Below, in pieces: positions 34,816 through 43,415 of a stretch of 64,000 nucleotides of DNA. The first letter of the stretch is position 1. The number at the start of each line of letters is the position of its first letter. The notes under the pieces were generated by a model. It saw nothing but the letters and a program-made list of their open reading frames with translations. It searched no databases and was not told where the DNA came from. The stretch is from assembly GCF_004784475.1 (NCBI RefSeq), contig NZ_SRRT01000006.1, positions 310,001 through 374,000 of the forward strand, given 5' to 3'. The translations under genes and the position numbers were made by a program. The DNA is from Streptomyces bauhiniae (GTDB taxonomy: Bacteria; Actinomycetota; Actinomycetes; Streptomycetales; Streptomycetaceae).

Positions 34816-35862
34816 ATGAAGCTGCGTCGTTCCCTGGCCCTCGCTGCTGCGACGGCCGTCCTCTCTCCGGTCGTGCTCATGACGGCCTCGGTGGCGCAGG
34901 CGGAGGAGAACCCCTCGTCGCCCACCGTCACCGAGTCCGCCTCGACGGGCGAGACCGAGCCCGAGGGCAACACCTCCTCCACCCCGGCCGGCGAGACCTC
35001 CACCTCGGCCGAGGCGGAGACCTCCACCCCGCCCGCCGAGACCTCCACCTCGGCCTCGGCTTCCACCTCCACCTCTGCCTCGCCGAGCGCTTCCACCTCG
35101 CCGAGCGCTTCCGCCTCCGCCTCCGCGTCGGCCTCCGCGTCCACCGGTCCTCAGGACTGCGACGAGACCGACCCGAAGCTCGACAAGGAGCTGACCACCA
35201 GCCTCTCCGGGCTCCCGTCGAAGATCGTCGCGGGCAGCGGGTTCCACGGCTTCAAGCTCAACGTGAAGAACTCGGGCAAGCACGCCTACAAGCGGGTAGA
35301 CCTCGGTGTCTTCGCCGCCGCGATGGGCGAGGACGACTTCTCCGACGCCACCCAGTACCTCACCCTGCAGTACCAGGACCCGACCTCGGGCAAGTGGAAC
35401 GACATCTCCGTCGACCTCGACGACGAGGCCGCCGGCTACCTCGGCTACACCGACGTGAAGGCCAAGGAGTCGTTCTCCATCGACCTGCGCCTGTCGGTGG
35501 ACAAGAAGGCCCCCGCGGGTGCCGGCTTCGCCATCAGCATCGGCTCGTACGTGGACGACGAGGGCAACTGCGTCTACGCCTCGGACGACGACTTCTACGA
35601 GTTCGACATCCTGGCCGCCGGCACCACCCCCGGCCCGGTCGACGACTCCACCCCGAAGCCGCAGGGCGGCAGCAAGCCGCTGCCGAGCACCAAGCCCGCC
35701 GGCAACACCCAGGTCGTGCCCCAGGGTCACCTCGCCGAGACCGGTTCGAGCTCGGCCCTCCCGGCGATAGCCCTCGCCGGTGGCGCTGCCGTCGCGCTCG
35801 GCCTCGGCGCGGTCTTCGTCGTCCGCCGCCGTCGCAACGAGGGCGGGAACGTCGCGGTCTGA
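34816..35862 (+). CDS. LAETG-type sortase-anchored surface protein
   Basis: 348 residues with a signal peptide (KLRRSLALAAATAVLSPVV to ASVAQA). A ~90-residue Ser/Thr/Ala/Glu stalk follows (runs of SASASAS, about 35-115), then a folded domain (about 120-275, LPSKIVAGSGFHGFKLNVKN to SDDDFYEFDILAAG). The C-terminal sorting signal is HLAETG, then a hydrophobic helix (ALPAIALAGGAAVALGLGAVFVV) and RRRR. LAxTG is the substrate motif of Streptomyces class E sortases. No sortase gene is in the window, so anchoring depends on one encoded elsewhere. ATG 34816 follows an AGAGG sequence; 34658-34815 upstream holds no gene. Confidence 0.9.
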   Translation: MKLRRSLALAAATAVLSPVVLMTASVAQAEENPSSPTVTESASTGETEPEGNTSSTPAGETSTSAEAETSTPPAETSTSASASTSTSASPSASTSPSASASASASASASTGPQDCDETDPKLDKELTTSLSGLPSKIVAGSGFHGFKLNVKNSGKHAYKRVDLGVFAAAMGEDDFSDATQYLTLQYQDPTSGKWNDISVDLDDEAAGYLGYTDVKAKESFSIDLRLSVDKKAPAGAGFAISIGSYVDDEGNCVYASDDDFYEFDILAAGTTPGPVDDSTPKPQGGSKPLPSTKPAGNTQVVPQGHLAETGSSSALPAIALAGGAAVALGLGAVFVVRRRRNEGGNVAV

Positions 35863-35904
35863 CAAGGCCGGAGGCGATAGCCGACAGGGTGGCCCGTACA
35901 CCTC

Positions 35905-35939
35905 GAGCAGGCCCGGACGATCTCCGTCCGGGCCTGCTC
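35905..35939. terminator. Hairpin after the sortase substrate gene
   Basis: A perfect 14-bp stem GAGCAGGCCCGGAC with its complement around GATCTCC, 43 bp after the stop and before the PAP2 gene. Confidence 0.85.
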
Positions 35940-36030
35940 ACGTGCCGCCACCCGCCCAGGTCAGCCCGTTGTTGATCAGTTCTGTCCATAGGGGCGCATT
36001 TCCGTGCCCTGTGCCGATAAGTTGAGGCGC

Positions 36031-37410
36031 ATGCTGTCACGGGGGTTTTCGCGAATATCCGGCTCGACCGCGTCCACCTCCAAGGGCCGGTCACGGACGG
36101 GACTCTGGGCCGCGGCGGGTGTCACAGCCCTCGTGTTCCTCGTCGTACTGGAGCTGGCCGCACGTCGTTACGGCCTGCCGGGGCCGCTCACCACTCAGGC
36201 CGCGGAGCTGGTGTACCGGCCCAAGTCGGGGGCCCTGCTGTACGCCGGCCTGGCGCTGACGCTGGTGGTGCTCACCTGGCGGCAGCGCTTCATCGCGGTG
36301 GGAGTGGCGCTCGGCATCGACGCCGTCCTCGCGCTGACGCGCTGGGTGTTCGACATCGGCGGGGTCGGCGGGAACGAGGGCCGCGCGTTCGGCAACGGCG
36401 CGCTGTGGGTGGTGCTGGGCTGCGGGGTCATCGCGCTCACCCGCCGTACCGGCCCGGAGCGCACCCTGCTGCTGAAGGGTGTCGGCCTGGGCCTGCTGCT
36501 GGTGGCCGGCCGCAAGACGGGCGACACCTGGCTGCTGATCACCTCCAAGTCCCGCCCCCAGGTGCTCGACCCGTACGTGGCGACCGCCGATCACGCGCTG
36601 GGCAACCCGTCGTGGGTGGCGGGCCGGATCGTCGAGGCCACCGGCCCGGTCGGCTCCCACATCCTCGACGCGGTCTACGGCCAGCTCGCGGTGGCGGCGG
36701 TCGTCGTGGCGCTGTACCAGCTCCGCAACGTGGCGGCCGAGCGCCGCTTCCCGGCCCACCACCTGGTGCGTACGTTCCTGGTGATCGGCCTGCTCGGACC
36801 GGCCATCTACATGATCTACCCCGTGGTCGGCCCCGTCTTCGCCTACGGCACCGGCGCGTTCGGCACCGGCAGCGCCCACTGGGCCGTCGCCGAACTCTGG
36901 CCGCACACCCCGCCCCCGGTCGGCTCCCCGCACTCGGTGGTCTACGACGCGATCACGCCCCGCAACTGCATGCCCAGCCTGCACACCGCCTGGGCCACCG
37001 CGATCTTCATCCACTCCCGCAGAGCCCCGCGCTTCCTGCGCGCCGCGGGCACCTTCTGGCTCCTGGCCACCCTCACCGCGACCCTCGGGTTCGGCTACCA
37101 CTACGGCATCGACCTCGTCGCCGGCGTGGTCTTCACGCTCACCATCGAGACCACCCTGCGCGCCCTCGACCACGGCTGGGACCGCCCGGCCGTCCAACAG
37201 GTCGCCGCCGGAACGGCCTTCTTCACCACCCTCCTCCTCGCGGTCCGCTTCGCCCCCGTCCAGATGGCCCACCACCCGTGGACGGCCGGCCCCTTGATCC
37301 TCCTGGCCACGGCGGCGGTGATCTACGGCTACGTACGCACCACCGCCCGCTGGGAACCGAGCCCCGTGCCGAAGGCGCCCCGCCCGGAGCCGCAGCTCGA
37401 ACCGGCGTAA
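36031..37410 (+). CDS. PAP2-superfamily membrane phosphatase (Aur1/Ipt1-like active site)
   Basis: 459 residues with about eleven hydrophobic helices. The phosphatase/transferase motifs are C-MPSLHTAWATA and GFGYHYGIDLVAG, corresponding to the SGH and SRx5Hx3D blocks of PAP2 enzymes in the inositol-phosphotransferase-like subgroup. It may dephosphorylate isoprenyl or phospholipid substrates, or transfer a phospho-alcohol headgroup, on the outer face of the membrane. ATG 36031 is behind GAGG; an in-frame ATG at 36004 is less well placed. Confidence 0.88.
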   Translation: MLSRGFSRISGSTASTSKGRSRTGLWAAAGVTALVFLVVLELAARRYGLPGPLTTQAAELVYRPKSGALLYAGLALTLVVLTWRQRFIAVGVALGIDAVLALTRWVFDIGGVGGNEGRAFGNGALWVVLGCGVIALTRRTGPERTLLLKGVGLGLLLVAGRKTGDTWLLITSKSRPQVLDPYVATADHALGNPSWVAGRIVEATGPVGSHILDAVYGQLAVAAVVVALYQLRNVAAERRFPAHHLVRTFLVIGLLGPAIYMIYPVVGPVFAYGTGAFGTGSAHWAVAELWPHTPPPVGSPHSVVYDAITPRNCMPSLHTAWATAIFIHSRRAPRFLRAAGTFWLLATLTATLGFGYHYGIDLVAGVVFTLTIETTLRALDHGWDRPAVQQVAAGTAFFTTLLLAVRFAPVQMAHHPWTAGPLILLATAAVIYGYVRTTARWEPSPVPKAPRPEPQLEPA

Positions 37411-37429
37411 GGCGTCGTATCGATCGGGC

Positions 37430-37969
37430 TCAGTGGTCGTCGCGGACGCTCGTGGCGATGCCGTTCCTGATCACGACCTCGGCTGAGACACCCTTCTTCG
37501 CGGCCGTCTCGAGCTGGGCCTCGGTGCACTGGGTGCCGCCGGCCGCACCCGGGTCGCCGCAGATGTCGTCGTAGCCGGTGATCTCGGTGTCGTCGGCGAC
37601 GAGGAACTCCTGCTCGCTTCCCTTGAGGCCGCTGACCGTGTACTTGCCGGGGGCGAGGTAGGAGACGTTGCCGAACCAGGTGCCGTTGACCCCCTGGCCC
37701 TTGTCGATGCCCTCGACGGCGGTGTCGCGGGAAGGGGAGGGGGAGACGGTGCCGCTTGCGGAATCCGAGCCGGACCCCTGCTGCGCGGCCGGCCGCTCCG
37801 ACCCGCCGACGTCCTGGGACTTGGGGGACTGCGTGGCCGTACCGGCGACGGACGCGGTGCTCGTACCGGAGTCGGCGGCGGAGTCCGAGCCGCTCTGGCA
37901 CGCCGTCATCAGCAGCCCGGCCGTGAGCGCGACAGCGGCGACAAGGGCCTTGCGCAGATGGAGGTTCAT
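37430..37969 (-). CDS. Small lipoprotein, function unknown
   Basis: 179 residues with a clean lipobox (LTAGLLMTAC, Cys24) and a Ser/Gly/Ala-rich spacer to about residue 85. A compact domain follows (GTWFGNVSYLAPGKYTVSGL, then EQEFLVADDTEITGYDDICG and TEAQLETAAKKGVSAEVVIRNG). The last segment resembles small beta-barrel modules in Streptomyces lipoproteins, but no family name is certain. It lies downstream of the deacetylase gene (35-bp gap) on the same strand and may share its transcript. Confidence 0.8.
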   Translation of the reverse strand: MNLHLRKALVAAVALTAGLLMTACQSGSDSAADSGTSTASVAGTATQSPKSQDVGGSERPAAQQGSGSDSASGTVSPSPSRDTAVEGIDKGQGVNGTWFGNVSYLAPGKYTVSGLKGSEQEFLVADDTEITGYDDICGDPGAAGGTQCTEAQLETAAKKGVSAEVVIRNGIATSVRDDH

Positions 37970-38004
37970 AAGGGGGTGCCTTTCGAAGTGTGGGTCCAAC
38001 GGAC

Positions 38005-38763
38005 TCAGCGCACCGGGAACCCGAACGAGTAACCCTGCTGCTTGAGTTCGGGCAGTACCCGCCGCAGCGCCTCGACCGTCTGCGAGCGGTCGCCGCCCGC
38101 GTCGTGGAACAACAGGGTCGGGCCGTTCGGCAGTTCGCGCTCGACCGTGGCCACGATGGCGTCCGTGCCCGGCCGTTCGAAGTCCTTGGTGTCGACGTTC
38201 CAGCCCAGCGGACGCATCCCGCGCGAGGCGGCGAGCTTGCGGCTGGCGGGGGTGAAGGCGCCGCCGGGGGCGCGGTAGTACAGGGGGCGTACGCCCCCGG
38301 ACGCCTCGGTGATCATGCGCTCGGCGTCGAGGATCTGCTGCGACTGGTAGGAGACGGGCTTCTTGTCCATCGCGGTGTCGTGCGACACCGTGTGGTCGCA
38401 CAGCCGGTGTCCGGCCGCGACGACCTGCTTCACCAGGCCGGGGTGCGCCTGCGCCTGGGTGCCGACCATGCAGAACGTGGCCTTCACCCCGTACTCCTTC
38501 AGCACGGCCAGCACTTGGGGCGTCCAGGTGGGGTCGGGGCCGTCGTCGATGGTGATGTTGACGCCGCGTGCCCCCCGGTCGGAGGAGTGCGCGATGGTCA
38601 CGTCGACCGGCTTGACGCTGTTCGCCGCGGGCTTCGGCGCGGGCCCGCCCGAGGTGTCCGCCTGCGCGGTCCATATGGACGCCCCGACCGCGAGCATCGT
38701 CACCCCGAGCGCCGCCCCGACCACCTTGCCGTACCAGCCCCGAGTCCCGTTGTGCCGCGCCAT
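38005..38763 (-). CDS. Polysaccharide deacetylase (NodB/CE4 family), membrane-anchored
   Basis: 252 residues with an N-terminal anchor (VVGAALGVTMLAVGASIW). The CE4 motifs are complete: VNITIDDGPD (catalytic Asp and metal Asp), LCDHTVSHD (two metal His), YRAPGGAF, and a C-terminal LLFHDAGG. Such enzymes remove N-acetyl groups from peptidoglycan, chitin or similar glycans in the wall. ATG 38763 begins MARHNGTRGW; the longer upstream frame lacks protein character. Confidence 0.93.
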   Translation of the reverse strand: MARHNGTRGWYGKVVGAALGVTMLAVGASIWTAQADTSGGPAPKPAANSVKPVDVTIAHSSDRGARGVNITIDDGPDPTWTPQVLAVLKEYGVKATFCMVGTQAQAHPGLVKQVVAAGHRLCDHTVSHDTAMDKKPVSYQSQQILDAERMITEASGGVRPLYYRAPGGAFTPASRKLAASRGMRPLGWNVDTKDFERPGTDAIVATVERELPNGPTLLFHDAGGDRSQTVEALRRVLPELKQQGYSFGFPVR

Positions 38764-38892
38764 GCCCGCCCCCACTCTCGCCCGCTGAATTCCGGCCGCG
38801 TCGCGACCACTTGTCAGGACGGAGGGTGGGAGCGGGGGGATGCGCGTGTTACCGATCACGGACAATTCCGGGGGAGTTCCCGGACAACGTGC

Positions 38893-39411
38893 CTACCAGA
38901 TAAGGGCGTCGGCCGCGCTGTACTGCCAATAAGTCACCGCAGCCGCGCTGTTGAAGAAGACCCCGCCGTTCGGCAGGTTCAGCGTCTTCTCCTTGCCGGT
39001 GCTGCCCGCGTTGCGGTCGGTGAAGAGGACGCCGAGGGTCTTCTCGGTGGCGCCGCCCTCGCCGTCGGGGGAGTACGTGCCGATGCCGGCGTACGCGGAC
39101 TCGCCCGGCTTGAGCGTGACCACGGCCTGCGGCTTGCTGTCCTCGACCCAGGCGAGCGGGGCCTGCGCGTCGGCACCGGCGCGCAGGTAGGGGGCGTAGT
39201 GGGCGTCGCAGGTCGTGGTGCCGGTGTTGGTGGCCTTGAGCAGCAGGTGGTTGATCGGGCGGGACACCTCGGTGACGGTCAGCCTGGTGTTCGTCGTGGT
39301 GCAGGAGGCCGTGGTGGCGGCGGTGGCCGCGCCGGCCTGGACGCCGACGAGGGCGAGTGCGGTGAGGGCCACCAGGGAGGAGGCGGTGGCGGTGCGGGTG
39401 AAGATACGCAT
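38893..39411 (-). CDS. DUF4232-domain secreted protein
   Basis: 172 residues with a Sec signal peptide (ATASSLVALTALALVGVQAGAATA). The DUF4232 domain follows: SCTTTNTRLTVTEVSRPINH, TNTGTTTCDAHYAPYL, VTLKPGESAYAGIGTYS. Two cysteines probably pair. These domains occur as exported, often highly expressed small proteins in Streptomyces, with no known activity. Divergent from the TTA-containing XRE gene; the 239-bp gap (39412-39650) shows no gene. Confidence 0.88.
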   Translation of the reverse strand: MRIFTRTATASSLVALTALALVGVQAGAATAATTASCTTTNTRLTVTEVSRPINHLLLKATNTGTTTCDAHYAPYLRAGADAQAPLAWVEDSKPQAVVTLKPGESAYAGIGTYSPDGEGGATEKTLGVLFTDRNAGSTGKEKTLNLPNGGVFFNSAAAVTYWQYSAADALIW

Positions 39412-39650
39412 GAGTGAGGTGCCCTGTCTGTCAGTGAGTTGAGCTTCCGCCGGTTCAACGCGCCTTGGGCGCAAGGGAAGCTGGGCCAGCACGGTGACCG
39501 GTGGGGTGCCGTGCTTGGATGACCTCAGCCTGTGCCACCCCGCCTTCCGCCCGCCATTCCATCGGGATTTTTGGAACGCTGGGATGCCCGCACCGGCTCT
39601 TACCTGGTGAAAGGCGTGCGGCATGGGATGCCGGGCGGGATGGGGGACTG

Positions 39651-40712
39651 GTGGGGGCGGCTGATGACATCGCCGAATTCGCGGCGCTGTTACGCGAGTT
39701 GAAGCAGCGGTCCGGGCTGAGTTACGAGGCGCTGGCGAAGCGCGCGCACATGAGTACCTCGACCCTGCACCGGTACTGCCGCGGGGATGGCGTACCGGCC
39801 GACTACGCGGTGGTCTCCCGCATGGCGCGGCTGTGCGGGGCGACGCCGGAGGAGCTGGTGGAGCTGCACCGGCGGTGGGTGCTGGCGGGGGCGGCGCGGG
39901 AGCGGGGGCGGCGGGGGGTTGTGCCGGGGCCGGAGGGAGGCACCCTTGAGCCGGAGGAGAGTTCCCCAGCCCCCACCTCGGTGGAAGACCGCCCCCACCA
40001 CAAGCACTGGCCCCTGATCGCAGCCGCCGTCGCCCTCGTCGTCACGGTGGCCACCGCGCTGACACTCAACCGCGACGACACCCCGGCACACGACGCCACC
40101 CCCGGCGGGGCCACCGCCGCCCCCCTCACCGTGAGCACCCGCACCTACGCCTGGGACGACCCCCAGTGCGAGGGGAAGTACCTCGTCGACCGGCCGCCCG
40201 CCGAGGTCGCCCCGCCGGTGATGGGGCAGCACGTACCGGGCTGGGTGAAGGCCCACCGGGCCGTCGCCGCCGACGAGCAACGGGTGGCACTGACCGTCCA
40301 GGGCACCGGCGACGAGGCCGTAGTCATCGAGTCCCTGCACGTAGGCGTGGCCGACTCCGGCCCACCCCCGGCCTGGAACGCCTACCTCGGCTCCTCCGGC
40401 TGCGGCGGAGGCGTCGGGACGAGGTCCTTCGACACCGACCTCGACGCTCCCCACCCCGTACTGACCCCTAAGGCCGGCCAGCGCGGCTTGCCCTACAAGG
40501 TCAGCCGCACCGACCCCGAGGTCCTCTACCTCACCGCCCACGCCGACACCCACGACGTCCACTGGTACGTGGACCTCCAGTGGAACAGCGCCGGCCGCCA
40601 GGGCACGATCCGCATCAACGACCACGGCGAGGCGTTCCGCACCAGCGGGAGCCGGGGGCGGCCGGTGTACGAGTTCCTGGTGGGCGGAACGCACTGGTAT
40701 CGGGACGCGTGA
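39651..40712 (+). CDS. XRE-family membrane-bound regulator with TTA codon
   Basis: 353 residues from GTG 39651; the longer open frame upstream does not look like protein. N-terminal XRE helix-turn-helix (about residues 5-70: ALLRELKQRSGLSYEALAKR, STSTLHRYCRGDGVP). A Pro/Glu-rich linker and one membrane helix follow (HWPLIAAAVALVVTVATALTL, about residues 120-140), then an extracytoplasmic ~200-residue domain. Similar Streptomyces proteins pair a cytoplasmic HTH with an exported domain of unknown ligand. Codon 14 is TTA (39690-39692), so expression should depend on the bldA leucyl-tRNA. Confidence 0.85.
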   Translation: MGAADDIAEFAALLRELKQRSGLSYEALAKRAHMSTSTLHRYCRGDGVPADYAVVSRMARLCGATPEELVELHRRWVLAGAARERGRRGVVPGPEGGTLEPEESSPAPTSVEDRPHHKHWPLIAAAVALVVTVATALTLNRDDTPAHDATPGGATAAPLTVSTRTYAWDDPQCEGKYLVDRPPAEVAPPVMGQHVPGWVKAHRAVAADEQRVALTVQGTGDEAVVIESLHVGVADSGPPPAWNAYLGSSGCGGGVGTRSFDTDLDAPHPVLTPKAGQRGLPYKVSRTDPEVLYLTAHADTHDVHWYVDLQWNSAGRQGTIRINDHGEAFRTSGSRGRPVYEFLVGGTHWYRDA

Positions 40713-40727
40713 GATCCCGGCCAAGGA

Positions 40728-40754
40728 GAAAGGCCCAGGTCAACGACCTGGGCC
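40728..40754 (-). terminator. Intrinsic terminator of the PA14/FN3 gene
   Basis: Stem GGCCCAGGTC/GACCTGGGCC with an AAC loop and an A-rich flank at the left, giving a U-rich tail when transcribed on the minus strand. The stem sequence recurs at 43291-43311 and, with one mismatch, at 44240-44262. Confidence 0.85.
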
Positions 40755-40782
40755 CCTCAACAGCGCGGCTGCCGCGCGCTCA

Positions 40783-42222
40783 CTACGACCGCTGGGCGAC
40801 CGGCACGGTCACGGCCTGGACCGCGCTGTACGGCGAGTAGTTCCCGGCCGCGTCATAGGAACGGGCCCGGTACTCGTAGGTGTGCCCGTCGGCAGGCAGC
40901 GGGTCGCAGACGCCGGCCGTGGCGGGATCGGTACGCGGGTCGTAGCCCTGATGCAGGACAGGCGCCCAGGTACCCGCTGTCGCCTCGCGGCGCTCGATCT
41001 CGAAGCCGGTGAAGTCGCGGATCGGGGCCGGTGTGGAGTCCGAGGCGGTCGCCCGGATGCCGCCCGTGCAGGGGCTCAGGGTCAGGTCGGGGGCGCGCTC
41101 GGGGGCGATGCCGTCGGGGATCTCCAGCCACAGCTCGTTGGTGGCACTGGCATCGAGCCACTTCGGACTGTAGGTGGTGGTGCCGCCGTCGTTGGTGACG
41201 AGGACGCGGTAGTGACGCCACTCGCCGTCGGCGGTGACGGGGCCGGTGGTCCAGGTGCTGCGCGTGGTGGTGCCGAGCGGGACCCAGACGTAGGAGCCGT
41301 CCACCAGGTCGTTGCTCAGGACCGTGTAGTGGTCGAACTGCGGTTCCGCGTTCTGCGGCCACTTCAGGGTGACCTTGCCCGTCGCCTTGTCGTACGTACC
41401 CGTGAGGGACGGCACGACCGGCAGCGGCCGGACGACGGTGTCCGTGCTGCCCGACGAGGTGTTGCCCGCCTTGTCCTTCGCGCGGACCTCGTAGAAGTAC
41501 GGCGTGCGGTCGTCGGGGTTGACCAGGGGGTCGGTGTAGCTGCGCGCGGTGGTCGTGGTCACCCGCGTCCAGGTGCTCGACCCCTCGGGCCGCCGGTAGA
41601 GGGAGTAACTCGCCAGGTCCATCTCCTTGTTGGCGGTCCAGGAGACGGCCGTCCTGCGAGTGGAGGTGTTGTAGGCGGTCTTGACGCCGGTGGGGGCGAG
41701 CGGCTTCGTCTTGTCGTACTGGGCCGAAGTGCGCGGCGTGTAGCTGTACTTGACCTTCGCGGCGCCGCTCCAGTTCACGCTGTCGACGCGGAGGGTGTGC
41801 GTGCCGGACGGGACGGTCAGGTTGACGCTCTTGGAGCGCGCGCTGTCCCCCGTACCCGACCACAGGTCGATCTTCCGCACGCCGTCCAGGTAGACGCGGA
41901 CGCCATCGGTGGCGGACACCGCGAACGTGAAGGGCCCGCCGGAGCCGAAGTCCCGCTTCACCGACCAGCGCACACCGAAGTTGTCCGACGGCATGCCGGC
42001 CAGGGGCTTGCCGGACCAGCTCTGGTCCACGGCACTGTCGCAGTCGGTCTTCACCGGCGAGCCCGAGAACGAGGTGTTCTTGTAGAACGCCCGCGTATAG
42101 ACATTCGCCGAACAGGTGACACCGGCAGCCACCGCCTCCGGCGCGACAACCACCATGCCGCCCACCACGACGGCCGACATGACACCACCACTCACAGCGG
42201 CAACAAACTTCTTCTGACGCAC
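40783..42222 (-). CDS. Secreted protein with PA14-like and fibronectin type III domains
   Basis: 479 residues with a signal peptide (KKFVAAVSGGVMSAVVVGGM to VAPEAVAA). A PA14-like carbohydrate-binding fold spans about residues 38-170 (YTRAFYKNTSFSGSPVKT, DNFGVRWSVKRDF, TDGVRVYLDGVRKIDLW). Three FN3-like repeats follow (PLAPTGVKTAYNTSTRRTAV, SYSLYRRPEGSSTWTRV, and a similar C-terminal repeat). PA14 modules commonly bind glycans, and FN3 repeats space catalytic domains, but no catalytic domain is present, so it looks like a binding or adhesive exoprotein. No wall anchor is visible. Confidence 0.88.
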   Translation of the reverse strand: MRQKKFVAAVSGGVMSAVVVGGMVVVAPEAVAAGVTCSANVYTRAFYKNTSFSGSPVKTDCDSAVDQSWSGKPLAGMPSDNFGVRWSVKRDFGSGGPFTFAVSATDGVRVYLDGVRKIDLWSGTGDSARSKSVNLTVPSGTHTLRVDSVNWSGAAKVKYSYTPRTSAQYDKTKPLAPTGVKTAYNTSTRRTAVSWTANKEMDLASYSLYRRPEGSSTWTRVTTTTARSYTDPLVNPDDRTPYFYEVRAKDKAGNTSSGSTDTVVRPLPVVPSLTGTYDKATGKVTLKWPQNAEPQFDHYTVLSNDLVDGSYVWVPLGTTTRSTWTTGPVTADGEWRHYRVLVTNDGGTTTYSPKWLDASATNELWLEIPDGIAPERAPDLTLSPCTGGIRATASDSTPAPIRDFTGFEIERREATAGTWAPVLHQGYDPRTDPATAGVCDPLPADGHTYEYRARSYDAAGNYSPYSAVQAVTVPVAQRS

Positions 42223-42318
42223 GGGGGCCTTTCACACTGCGCTGAACAGAACGTACGGCGTGAAGACCTCCGGGGTGGGCGGAAGGTTGCACGAGGACCG
42301 GAGTGACACCATGCAGTC

Positions 42319-42588
42319 GTGATCACCATCGACGTCAGCGGACTCCCCGACGAGCGCGCCCTGCATCTGTTGCTGCAGCGCGAGCTGGGATTCCCGGACT
42401 TCTACGGAAAGAACTGGACCGCCTTCTGGGACGCGATCACCGCCCTGGTCTGGCTCCCGGACCACCTCCGCTTTCTGTCCTGGGACCAGCTGACGAAGAA
42501 CGTCCCCCACGGAGCCACCATGCTCCGACGCGCGCTGGACAACTACCGAGCGACGTATCGCCCGGAGCTTGTCGTCGAGTTCGAGTAG
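42319..42588 (+). CDS. Barstar-family ribonuclease inhibitor (orphan)
   Basis: 89 residues starting with GTG 42319. It has the barstar fold pattern: ITIDVSGLPDERALHLLLQRELGFP, then the inhibitor helix FYGKNWTAFWDAIT, with Trp and Asp equal to barstar Trp38 and Asp39. The residue equal to Asp35, which contacts the barnase active site, is Thr. No barnase-like RNase gene is in the window. It is followed 77 bp later by an SMI1/KNR4-like gene, another immunity fold. Probably an immunity or RNase-regulating protein. The ribosome-binding site is weak. Confidence 0.88.
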   Translation: MITIDVSGLPDERALHLLLQRELGFPDFYGKNWTAFWDAITALVWLPDHLRFLSWDQLTKNVPHGATMLRRALDNYRATYRPELVVEFE

Positions 42589-42664
42589 CCAGGTACTCGA
42601 ACCGAGACGAAGCCCGCGAGAAACTCGGGTGCCTGCCGCCCGCGGTCGGCGTTAGCGTGCGGCG

Positions 42665-43267
42665 GTGATCAGCAATGAGGGACTGCGCCTTGGGGCGGAG
42701 GCCGCACGCCGACTGGCGCAGACAGGTCTCTACGAGTTCGAACCGGGCCTGACGCCCGCCGAATTCACGCGCATCGAGCGGCAGTACGGCTTCGAGTTCG
42801 CGGACGACCACCGGGCATTTCTCGCGGCCGGCCTCCCGGTCAACATCCCTCCCGAGGACGGACAGACCTGGTCCAGGCCCTGGCCGGAGTGGCGGGGCGG
42901 CGATCTGGACAGCCTGCGCCGCCAGCTCGACTGGCCGGTCGAGGGTGTCCTGCTCGATGTCGAGCACAACCGGTTCTGGTACGAGAACTGGGGCGAGCGA
43001 CCGGCCGACGGACCGGCGGCCCTGGCCGCGGCGCGGCATCATCTGGCGACGGCGCCCGTGCTGGTGCCCGTCTACGCACACCGCTACCTCCCCGCCGGCC
43101 GGGGAAGCTTTGGGCACCCAGTGCTCTCGATGTGGCAGACCGACATCATCTATTACGGCCTGGACCTGACCGACTACATGCACCAGGAGTTCGACGAGAC
43201 CCGAGGCGAAGTCGACGAGACCTGGAACCCCCGAGCGACGGCCCCATTCTGGATGGACCTTCTCTGA
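42665..43267 (+). CDS. SMI1/KNR4 (SUKH)-like protein, putative immunity protein
   Basis: 200 residues from GTG 42665. The N-terminal half carries the SUKH-type signature: LTPAEFTRIERQYGFEFADDHRAFLAAGLPV, then LDSLRRQLDWPVEGVLLDVE. The C-terminal half has YAHRYLPAGRGSFGHPVLSMW, the region that in this family follows the core and contains conserved aromatic residues. SUKH proteins are typical immunity proteins of polymorphic toxin systems, but many stand alone, as here. It lies downstream of the barstar gene, so the two could be co-transcribed. Confidence 0.82.
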   Translation: MISNEGLRLGAEAARRLAQTGLYEFEPGLTPAEFTRIERQYGFEFADDHRAFLAAGLPVNIPPEDGQTWSRPWPEWRGGDLDSLRRQLDWPVEGVLLDVEHNRFWYENWGERPADGPAALAAARHHLATAPVLVPVYAHRYLPAGRGSFGHPVLSMWQTDIIYYGLDLTDYMHQEFDETRGEVDETWNPRATAPFWMDLL

Positions 43268-43283
43268 AGGAGCACTCGGGCAA

Positions 43284-43311
43284 CAAAAAAGCCCAGGTCA
43301 CTGACCTGGGC
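43284..43311 (-). terminator. Intrinsic terminator (minus strand)
   Basis: Perfect 10-bp stem GCCCAGGTCA/TGACCTGGGC with a one-base centre, preceded on the left by six A residues that become a U-tract on the minus strand. It serves the minus-strand gene at 43416-43715 and also sits behind the convergent SMI1-like gene. Confidence 0.88.
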
Positions 43312-43415
43312 CAAAGGCTGCCCCACCGCCAAGAGCTCGGCCCGCCTCACAAGGTCCTGCCAAAGCCCCTCCACCCGCCGCCAAGTCTCGGACGGCCCAG
43401 GGACGGCCCAACGAC

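Noticed and set aside
37430..38674. Long minus-strand frame joining the lipoprotein with upstream sequence
   Set aside because: The N-terminal half is an out-of-frame shadow of the deacetylase gene; the lipoprotein has its own start and lipobox at 37969.
42665..43267. Possible toxin gene next to barstar
   Set aside because: The protein reads as an SMI1/KNR4-type immunity fold with no catalytic nuclease or toxin motif.
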